This document shows, in pieces, positions 57,529-64,000 of a stretch of 64,000 nt of DNA. The position numbers and the translations under genes are program-made. Under the pieces are notes generated by a model. The model was given only the letters and a program-made list of their open reading frames with translations. It was not told the DNA's origin and did no database searches. Position 1 is the first letter of the stretch. The number at the start of each line of letters is the position of its first letter. Location: NCBI RefSeq assembly GCF_011290685.1, contig NZ_JAANYN010000002.1, forward strand, positions 917,677 through 981,676. Reading direction: 5' to 3'. The DNA comes from Cyclobacterium plantarum (GTDB lineage Bacteria > Bacteroidota > Bacteroidia > Cytophagales > Cyclobacteriaceae).

Positions 57529-58137
57529 TTAAGATTGGTGGATGGCTAACTTTTTATAATAATTGGATCTTCCCTGTTCAGTCAGGATCCCGTGAATAAA
57601 ATGATCTAGTATTTGCAAGTGGTATTCCAGCAGACTGTATTTCCCACCGGGAACATTCCCGGAAAAGGCACTGGTAATCTGCTCCAATCGCATAAAAGCC
57701 AATATTTCTGAATTGATTTCCCTTCTGAAATCTCCGGACTGCTTACCTTTTTCAAGAACCTCTACTATACCTTTCCAGGCATGATCCCTTTTAAATTCCT
57801 CCAGTTTTTTCCAACATTTGGGATAAAAGCGTTGGATTTCATGCATCAATAAGGGGTTCATACTGGAAAACCGTTCCCTGAGATACCTGGTCATCCGCAA
57901 TAAATGACCAATTACCCCTTCATCCTCCTCCATCATCTGATCAAAAGCACATTCATCCTCCTTAAGTGCTACTTCAAAAGAGGCATTAACCAATTCCTCT
58001 TTACTGGAAAATTCCTCGTAAAGGGTCTTTTTGGACATGCCCACCTGTCTGGCGATCTCATCCATGGTTACTGCCCTGATTCCAAAAACCAGAAACTGCT
58101 CCAATGCCACCTGAATTATTTTTTCTCTTGTTTCCAA
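57529..58137 (-). CDS. TetR-family repressor of the efflux operon, TTG start
   Basis: A 202-aa regulator with an N-terminal TetR helix-turn-helix (AVTMDEIARQVGMSKKTLYEEFSSKEELV). The frame has no ATG or GTG that keeps the first helix; TTG at 58137 is the best start. The C-terminal ligand domain is specific to each member. As first gene it likely represses its own operon (OMF, adaptor, RND pump). Two palindromes lie 17-60 bp upstream. Confidence 0.9.
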   Translation of the reverse strand: METREKIIQVALEQFLVFGIRAVTMDEIARQVGMSKKTLYEEFSSKEELVNASFEVALKEDECAFDQMMEEDEGVIGHLLRMTRYLRERFSSMNPLLMHEIQRFYPKCWKKLEEFKRDHAWKGIVEVLEKGKQSGDFRREINSEILAFMRLEQITSAFSGNVPGGKYSLLEYHLQILDHFIHGILTEQGRSNYYKKLAIHQS

Positions 58138-58153
58138 ATATCTATCTATAAAC

Positions 58154-58197
58154 TTCCTGCCAAAAAACTCAGGAAACTTTCAAAAGGTTCAAAGTTT
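58154..58197. promoter_or_regulatory. Two overlapping candidate TetR operators
   Basis: Palindrome 1: TTCCTG (58154-58159), 10 nt, CAGGAA (58170-58175). Palindrome 2: AAACTTT (58174-58180), 10 nt, AAAGTTT (58191-58197). Both have the size and layout of TetR-family operators and lie just upstream of the tetR start. Confidence 0.5.
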
Positions 58198-58463
58198 TTC
58201 CAAATTTATTGAATTATTTTTTATCCCCAACAAAATATGTACGCTTTAATCAGGCAACCCATACTTATCCCTCAAAACAAATGCACATATTCAAAAAAAA
58301 TAAATCTTTCAGGCACACCAAAGCCCCCTTTCGCTAAATGAAGATTTGCCCAACTGTTCAATAACGAACATTATCCGTTTAGAAATTTTCGAAATCGAAC
58401 ATTTTCCTTTCAGGGGCAAAAGTTTGGGTTCTCTCAGCCCGGTAATTTATAAAAGCAATTTTG

Positions 58464-58471
58464 TACCTTTG
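58464..58471 (+). promoter_or_regulatory. -7 box (TACCTTTG) of purL
   Basis: Exact TAnnTTTG match 28 bp before the purL ATG. No -33 TTG at the usual distance. Confidence 0.45.
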
Positions 58472-58499
58472 TCCTTTCTAATTAGCTATTGATTATCCT

Positions 58500-61400
58500 A
58501 TGAAAATTTTCTTTTTTCAATCTCCTGAAAAAACAATTTATGCCCTTGAAGCCCGCCAACTATTAAGTAAAGAGGCAGTAGAAAAATTAACCTGGCTTTT
58601 TGGCTCTGCCAGCTACCTGGACAAGAGCCGCATAGCCGGCGAATTTATCGGACCAAGAAAAGAAATGGTAAGCCCCTGGTCTACCAATGCCGTGGAGATA
58701 TGCGAAAATATGGGGATCAATGGTGTCCTTAGAATAGAAGCTTTTTACCCATGGACAGACGGGGTATCCCTGGATCCAATGCTGCAAAGGTTGTATAAAG
58801 TATTGGACCAGGATTTATTCTCTATTGATAAAAAACCGGAACCCATCCTTTTTATAGCCGATATATCCGCTTACAACGAACAAGAAGGCCTTGCCCTCAG
58901 CAAAGAAGAGATCACTTACCTGGAAGGGATCAGTAAGAACATGGAAAGGCCGCTCACCGATAGCGAGGTTTTTGGCTTTAGTCAGGTGAATTCAGAGCAT
59001 TGCCGGCACAAAATTTTCAACGGAACATTTATCATCGACGGACAGGAAAAGCCCATGTCGCTTTTCCAGTTGATTAAAAAAACAGCTTCGGCTAATCCAA
59101 ACGGGATAGTATCGGCTTATAAGGACAATGTGGCCTTTGTAAAAGGGCCCGAGGCTTTCCAATTTGCGCCTGAAAATCAGGATACTGCCGGATACTTTGA
59201 AATCAAGCCCATTGACACCGTCCTCTCCCTGAAAGCTGAAACCCATAATTTTCCCACTACCGTAGAGCCCTTTAACGGAGCAGCTACAGGGTCCGGTGGG
59301 GAAATCAGAGATAGAATGGCGGGAGGCACCGCCTCCATACCTTTGGCGGGCACTGCTGTTTACATGACCTCCTATCCCAGAACCGCTCCCGACCGGCAAT
59401 GGGAAAAAAACCTCACTGCCAGAAAATGGCTTTACCAAAGTCCTATGGACATCCTGATCAAGGCTTCCAATGGAGCCAGTGACTTTGGTAATAAATTTGG
59501 CCAACCATTGATTTGTGGAAGCCTGATGACTTTCGAACATCAGGAACTGGGCAAAAACTGGGGCTTTGACAAAGTGATCATGCTTGCAGGCGGCATAGGA
59601 TTTACCAGAGCCCCCTACAGCCTGAAAAAATCACCTGAAAAAAATAACAGTATCGTTTTGATGGGGGGTGACAATTACCGTATCGGCATGGGGGGAAGTG
59701 CGGTTTCTTCACTCAATACCGGAGAGCTCAGCAATGCTCTTGAGCTGAATGCCATACAGCGCTCCAATCCTGAAATGCAGAAGCGGGTAGCCAATGTAAT
59801 CCGGGCAATGGCAGAAAGTGACGACAACCCCATAATATCCATTCATGACCATGGAGCTGGAGGTCATTTGAATTGCCTTTCCGAACTGGTGGAAGAAACC
59901 GGTGGAACGATACACCTGGAAAAGCTTCCGGTAGGAGATCCTACCCTTTCCGCCAAAGAAATTATCGGAAACGAATCTCAGGAAAGGATGGGGCTGGTCC
60001 TGGAAAAAAGCAAATTGGAAAAAATCAGAAAAATTGCCTTGAGGGAAAGGGCTCCATTTTACGAAATCGGAGAGACTACCGGAGATTTGCATTTTAAATT
60101 TGAAAACAGCCAAACGGGTGAAAAACCGATAGACTGGAGCCTGAACCACATGTTTGGCTCTTCTCCAAAAACTGTTCTTGAAGACCAAAGAGCCAGCCAA
60201 AACTTTGCGGCCCCGGAATATGAGGTGGAAAAAATCGAAGAATACCTGAATCAGGTGCTCCAATTAGAAGCCGTGGCCTGCAAGGACTGGCTGACCAATA
60301 AAGTAGATCGATCGGTTACCGGAAGGGTAGCCAAACAACAGAGCACGGGTCCCCTGCAATTGCCCTTGAACAATGTAGCCGTAATGGCCATGGATTATTC
60401 CGGAAACAAGGGCATTGCGACCTCTATCGGCCATGCGCCTGTAGCTGCCCTGGCCAATCCGGAGGCAGGTTCCCGACTGGCCATTGCTGAAGCACTGACC
60501 AACCTGGTATGGGCTCCACTTAATGAAGGGTTGAAGGCAGTATCTTTGAGTGCCAACTGGATGTGGCCGGCAAAAAATCCAGGAGAAAATGACCGCTTGT
60601 ACCGGGCGGTAGCTGCGGCCAGTGAGTTTGCCATTGCTTTGGGCATCAATATTCCCACGGGAAAGGATTCCCTTTCCATGGCTCAAAAATACCCGGATGG
60701 ACAAACCGTGTTTTCCCCGGGCACTGTCATAATCTCTACTGTAGGCGAATGCGAAGATATCAGAAAAACCCTTTCTACTTCCATTAAGCCGATTTCGGGA
60801 TCCAGTCTGCTTTATATCGACCTCGCCAAAGATAAGGCTAAATTGGGAGGGAGTTCCTTTGGTCAAATTCTGAATAAAATCGGTAATGAAACCCCGGATA
60901 TCAAGGATCAGGCTTACTTTGCTGCCGCTTTTAATGTCCTGCAGGAACTGATACGTCAGGGGAAAATTTTAGCCGGTCACGACATTTCCTCTGGTGGCTT
61001 GATCACCGCCTTGCTGGAAATGTGTTTTCCCAATGAAAATACCGGATTAACCATACACCTGGAAAACCATCCGGAAAAGGATCCTGTCAAGGCATTGTTT
61101 GCAGAAAATCCGGGACTGCTTATCCAGGTTAATCCGGAAGCAGGAGTAGAAGGTTATTTGACAGAAAATGGAATAACTTACCTCCCCATTTCATCCATAC
61201 AAACTTCCGGAAAAATTGAAATACCTGCTTTGGGCAAAAGCTGGGATATGGCCAGCCTCAGGGACACCTGGTACCGTTCTTCCTTCCTGCTGGACCAGGC
61301 ACAATCAGGAGAGCAGCTGGCAAGGGAGCGTTTTGATCATTACAAAAGGCAGCCACTTCAATTCAATTTTCCGGAAAACTGGCAGGGAACCTACCGTTCC

Positions 61401-62192
61401 TTGAGTTTAGACCCACTTCGTAAGACAGCAAGCGGAACCAAAGCGGCCATCATCAGGGAAAAAGGAGTCAATGGAGACCGGGAAATGGCTTATGCCTTGT
61501 GGCTGGCCGGTTTTGATGTAAAAGACATCCATATGACCGACCTGATATCCGGAAGAGAAACCCTGGAAGATGTCAACATGATCGTTTTTGTAGGGGGATT
61601 TTCCAATTCTGATGTATTGGGCTCGGCAAAGGGCTGGGCAGGTGCCTTTCTGTACAATGAAAAAGCCAAAAAGGCATTGGATCATTTTTATGCCCGAAAG
61701 GACACTTTAAGCCTGGGGGTTTGTAATGGTTGTCAATTGATGGTAGCCTTGAATCTGCTGAACCCCGAACACCAACAAAAGACCAAAATGCTACACAATG
61801 ACAGCCACAAATTTGAGTCAGGCTTTATTAATGTAACCATACCGGAAAACAAGTCGGTCATGCTGGGATCCCTTTCCGGACTGAGGTTGGGTGTATGGGT
61901 AGCGCATGGAGAAGGCAAATTTCAATTGCCCCAGGAAAAATCCACCTATCATATTGGAATGAATTATTCATACACTGCCTATCCAGGGAATCCCAATGGT
62001 TCAGATCATGCGGTGGCAGGACTGGCTTCAGCAGATGGCAGGCACCTGGCCATTATGCCCCATATAGAAAGGTCCCTTGCTCCCTGGAATTGGCCCTATT
62101 ATCCTGAAGAATTATTACCTGGAGAAATTAGCCCCTGGCTGCTGGCTTTTGTGAATGCTAGGAAGTGGGTAGAGGTTAAAATGAAGCCTTAA
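58500..62192 (+). CDS. purL: Phosphoribosylformylglycinamidine synthase, single-chain
   Basis: A 1230-aa large-type PurL. The N-terminal and two AIRS-like domains hold SEVFGFSQVNSEHCRHKIFNG, LKAETHNFPTTVEPFNGAATGSGGEIRD and DHGAGGHLNCLSE. The C-terminal glutaminase has its nucleophile at C1075 (GVCNGCQL) and a PHIERSLAPWNWPYY end. It makes FGAM from FGAR, glutamine and ATP, step four of purine synthesis, in the cytoplasm. Full length, single gene. The fused form is shared with proteobacteria and many Bacteroidota. Confidence 0.98.
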   Translation: MKIFFFQSPEKTIYALEARQLLSKEAVEKLTWLFGSASYLDKSRIAGEFIGPRKEMVSPWSTNAVEICENMGINGVLRIEAFYPWTDGVSLDPMLQRLYKVLDQDLFSIDKKPEPILFIADISAYNEQEGLALSKEEITYLEGISKNMERPLTDSEVFGFSQVNSEHCRHKIFNGTFIIDGQEKPMSLFQLIKKTASANPNGIVSAYKDNVAFVKGPEAFQFAPENQDTAGYFEIKPIDTVLSLKAETHNFPTTVEPFNGAATGSGGEIRDRMAGGTASIPLAGTAVYMTSYPRTAPDRQWEKNLTARKWLYQSPMDILIKASNGASDFGNKFGQPLICGSLMTFEHQELGKNWGFDKVIMLAGGIGFTRAPYSLKKSPEKNNSIVLMGGDNYRIGMGGSAVSSLNTGELSNALELNAIQRSNPEMQKRVANVIRAMAESDDNPIISIHDHGAGGHLNCLSELVEETGGTIHLEKLPVGDPTLSAKEIIGNESQERMGLVLEKSKLEKIRKIALRERAPFYEIGETTGDLHFKFENSQTGEKPIDWSLNHMFGSSPKTVLEDQRASQNFAAPEYEVEKIEEYLNQVLQLEAVACKDWLTNKVDRSVTGRVAKQQSTGPLQLPLNNVAVMAMDYSGNKGIATSIGHAPVAALANPEAGSRLAIAEALTNLVWAPLNEGLKAVSLSANWMWPAKNPGENDRLYRAVAAASEFAIALGINIPTGKDSLSMAQKYPDGQTVFSPGTVIISTVGECEDIRKTLSTSIKPISGSSLLYIDLAKDKAKLGGSSFGQILNKIGNETPDIKDQAYFAAAFNVLQELIRQGKILAGHDISSGGLITALLEMCFPNENTGLTIHLENHPEKDPVKALFAENPGLLIQVNPEAGVEGYLTENGITYLPISSIQTSGKIEIPALGKSWDMASLRDTWYRSSFLLDQAQSGEQLARERFDHYKRQPLQFNFPENWQGTYRSLSLDPLRKTASGTKAAIIREKGVNGDREMAYALWLAGFDVKDIHMTDLISGRETLEDVNMIVFVGGFSNSDVLGSAKGWAGAFLYNEKAKKALDHFYARKDTLSLGVCNGCQLMVALNLLNPEHQQKTKMLHNDSHKFESGFINVTIPENKSVMLGSLSGLRLGVWVAHGEGKFQLPQEKSTYHIGMNYSYTAYPGNPNGSDHAVAGLASADGRHLAIMPHIERSLAPWNWPYYPEELLPGEISPWLLAFVNARKWVEVKMKP

Positions 62193-62318
62193 CAGGAATG
62201 GGCAAAAAAGCGCCATGAATATTGAAGTTTGGGCCAGTCATGAAATGTTAAAGAATGACTGCTTTTGTAATCATTTTAATTGGTTTTAATGTATAGGATA
62301 AATTTCCAGGGATTCAAA

Positions 62319-62343
62319 CAGGCATCCCTTTGTGCCTGGTTTT
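62319..62343 (+). terminator. Weak terminator after purL
   Basis: Arms CAGGCA and TGCCTG with an 8-nt loop, followed by a short T-run. The stem is only 6 bp, so efficiency is doubtful. Confidence 0.35.
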
Positions 62344-62390
62344 GGAGGTGATTTTAACCGAGAGTGGTGAAATATCCTAATGGGCTTAGG

Positions 62391-63620
62391 TCATTCTCCA
62401 ATTTCCATTAGTATAAACCTGGGTCTGTAAAAGTTTGGTGATGTTTCCACATCTGCAAAAAAACCGAAAGAATTGATGTTATAACTGATTAACAATTCTC
62501 CAGGTTTGGACAGGCTGGGATGGGCTTTTGCGTTATAGCTAATCAGTTGCTTTCCTTCACTCAAATCAGCTGAAGCATCCCAAATTGTAATTATTGGGCC
62601 AAAAGGACCTTCCGGGGAATGGGACAAACGCATCCCAACGGTGGAAGCTATACCATCCATCTGGAAAATCATGGCATACCTTCCATCTCCCAGCTGAGAT
62701 ACGCTCAATTCATTGGATGCCCTATCTGCAATGGAGGCAGCTTTTTTCATATCACCTTGCCAGTCAGCACCATCCCAAAATCTCCACAGGTGAAATTTTT
62801 CAATGTCACCGGGTTTCACCCTGCCTACCATCACCTCTTTTTTCTTTCCCCTAACCCCATAAATGTAAACATAGCCATCAGGACTATATGCTCCCGCATC
62901 TTTGGTGTTTACCATAATGCCAGCTCCAAAGGAACCCGTACTCTCCGGGGTCCCCTCAATATAAAAAGGAGTATCCAATTGGCGTTGACTTTTAAAAGGT
63001 GGCTTACTTCCTGAGGGAATAACGATCAGGGCGTTACCAACTTCCTTAAAATTAAATACCTCCTCACCTGTGGTGGTAACCCTATAGCCAAATAAATAAA
63101 TGTCATTGTTCTTTTCCTGATTCACAAAACCATCCCCTAGCCAAAAGTATTCTCCTGGTTTGGAATTCGGAGTATTTGGTATAAAAAGTGACTGCGGCGC
63201 ACTTTTCTCATTTTCAGCCCAATGGAAGGAAATATTGGATTTCTCAGGTTCCGGTCCCTCCATCCATGCAACTGAATTATTGATCATCACAAAGGGCGTA
63301 TCCAGCTTCCCTTCAATTATTTCTCCAATCAGGCTATCACTGAATAACACTAAGGTTTCGGCAGTTGAATCAGGTTTAGCGGACTCTATGCCATTTAAGG
63401 GTATGGTGAAGATACCGTCCCCTCCAAACCAGCCCGATGTTCTTTTGAAAAGATCCGACCAGGACTCGGCTTCCCTCACAGTAAACTGAAGTTCTTTTAA
63501 AGAGGTGTTTTTTGATGCCAATCTTTTCTCATTGCCGTTCGAACATGAAAAGAAAAGTACCGAAATCAATAAAAGTAAATCGACGTTAAAATCGATAAAT
63601 GCTGGTTTTTGTTTTTTCAT
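62391..63620 (-). CDS. DUF4185-family lipoprotein, putative glycoside hydrolase
   Basis: A 409-aa lipoprotein from the ATG at 63620 (C26, LFFSCS); an ATG at 63671 lies before the signal and is unlikely. The body shows repeated beta-strand blades with acidic residues (GDGIFTIPLNG, ETLVLFSDSLIGE, MINNSVAWMEGPEPEKSNISFHW, GDGFVNQEKNNDIYLFGY), matching DUF4185. As I recall, some members were shown to be endo-D-arabinanases (GH183); whether this one is cannot be told here. It follows the cut gene at the right edge by 59 nt on the same strand. Confidence 0.82.
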   Translation of the reverse strand: MKKQKPAFIDFNVDLLLLISVLFFSCSNGNEKRLASKNTSLKELQFTVREAESWSDLFKRTSGWFGGDGIFTIPLNGIESAKPDSTAETLVLFSDSLIGEIIEGKLDTPFVMINNSVAWMEGPEPEKSNISFHWAENEKSAPQSLFIPNTPNSKPGEYFWLGDGFVNQEKNNDIYLFGYRVTTTGEEVFNFKEVGNALIVIPSGSKPPFKSQRQLDTPFYIEGTPESTGSFGAGIMVNTKDAGAYSPDGYVYIYGVRGKKKEVMVGRVKPGDIEKFHLWRFWDGADWQGDMKKAASIADRASNELSVSQLGDGRYAMIFQMDGIASTVGMRLSHSPEGPFGPIITIWDASADLSEGKQLISYNAKAHPSLSKPGELLISYNINSFGFFADVETSPNFYRPRFILMEIGE

Positions 63621-63679
63621 ATCGGTTTTCCATTTCGTTTGGGTTTCTCCAGGTAAAATGCCCTTATGCACCCCTTATC

Positions 63680-64000
63680 TCAATTCATCACCACTTCGTC
63701 TACCATGAGCCAGGCCTTGCTGCCGGCCGCTCCGTGCCAGGCGGGGAGTTTGTCCACCGGTTTTGCCAGTAGTTTGAGCTGCTTTACCGCTTTGGCAGAG
63801 AAGGGGATGTCCACCTGCCGGAGCAGGGAGGGGGCGTCCTTTTGCAATGGGGCCGGCCTGTAGGTGTCGGCGAGCTTCCATTCCTGGGCCTCGCTTTCCC
63901 TGGTCCACAGCTGCACCTCTCCCGGCGGAAAGAAGCGTGCACCGGGGTTTTGCCATAGGGAAAGTGCCAGCTTGCTGATGTCGGTGGGCTGATCAAACTC
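63680..64000 (-). CDS. C-terminal end of an exported protein with an F5/8-type-C-like domain, cut by the window
   Basis: The frame is open to the right edge; the last 106 residues are visible. ISKLALSLWQNPGARFFPPGEVQLWT, then EWKLADTYRP and ending KAWLMVDEVVMN, fits the jelly-roll C-terminal domain seen in many secreted Bacteroidota glycoside hydrolases and hexosaminidases. The main domain is out of view. By my count 63721-63960 holds 153 G/C in 240 bases, far above the neighbouring gene. It lies directly upstream of the DUF4185 gene. Confidence 0.6.
   Translation of the reverse strand, partial: EFDQPTDISKLALSLWQNPGARFFPPGEVQLWTRESEAQEWKLADTYRPAPLQKDAPSLLRQVDIPFSAKAVKQLKLLAKPVDKLPAWHGAAGSKAWLMVDEVVMN

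Larger units (their letters stand above)
58138..58499. other. Divergent tetR / purL control region
   Basis: Contains two candidate TetR operators near tetR and a TACCTTTG -7 box near purL. No gene is seen; the middle 58200-58440 is featureless. Confidence 0.5.

Overview
The window looks like chromosome of a Bacteroidota bacterium, most likely order Cytophagales and near Cyclobacteriaceae. The reasons are a SusC/SusD pair, many exported lipoproteins, Tat-type secreted enzymes, large-type PurL, a membrane pyrophosphatase, AT-rich intergenic DNA and several Bacteroidota-type promoter elements (TAnnTTTG, once with TTG at the canonical 19-bp spacing). The genus is inference. No rRNA, tRNA, CRISPR array, integrase or transposase was found.

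Layout. 1-7.4 kb: a cut M1 aminopeptidase, a porin-like barrel, a small secreted protein, a GH31 alpha-glucosidase and an M48 lipoprotein protease. 7.5-17.7 kb: a lipoprotein of six identical-length CHRD repeats, a DUF4442 protein, thioredoxin, DinB-like protein, M3 oligopeptidase, CDF cation transporter, serine hydrolase and an unknown exported protein. 17.8-23 kb: metG, a DUF4174 protein, a 2OG-Fe(II) oxygenase, an unknown protein and a LexA-like XRE/S24 repressor co-transcribed with an 85-aa gene behind two matching palindromic operators. 23.3-32.4 kb: two Tat-exported aminotransferase paralogues, one next to an AEC-type permease (+ strand), the other downstream of SusC-SusD-lipoprotein (- strand). 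32.4-33.1 kb is an extreme AT island (about 11% G+C in its core).

33.1-39.5 kb: tex, an orphan HPt protein, an N-acetylmuramoyl-L-alanine amidase and hppA. 39.7-47.3 kb: a tight co-directional group of a double alpha/beta hydrolase whose second domain lacks its nucleophile, a ceramidase-like/alpha-beta hydrolase fusion, a PVC-type beta-propeller/HEAT lipoprotein and a high-potential iron-sulfur protein (HiPIP). This group is the best candidate for an undescribed oxidative/hydrolytic system. 47.4-51.6 kb: a universal stress protein, araA, a cyclophilin, a probable GH43 arabinanase remnant and araD. 51.6-58.2 kb: a TetR-OMF-MFP-RND efflux operon with palindromes upstream. 58.5-62.2 kb: purL. 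The right end holds a DUF4185 lipoprotein and the C-terminus of a gene whose G+C (about 64% by count) breaks sharply from its neighbours.

How genes work together. The arabinose genes (isomerase, 4-epimerase, GH43 scar) form a partial utilisation locus with no kinase in view. The SusCD locus with a Tat-exported PLP enzyme suggests uptake and periplasmic processing of an amino compound. The propeller-HiPIP pair suggests periplasmic oxidation with a HiPIP as electron acceptor. These three are inferences from gene order and motifs.
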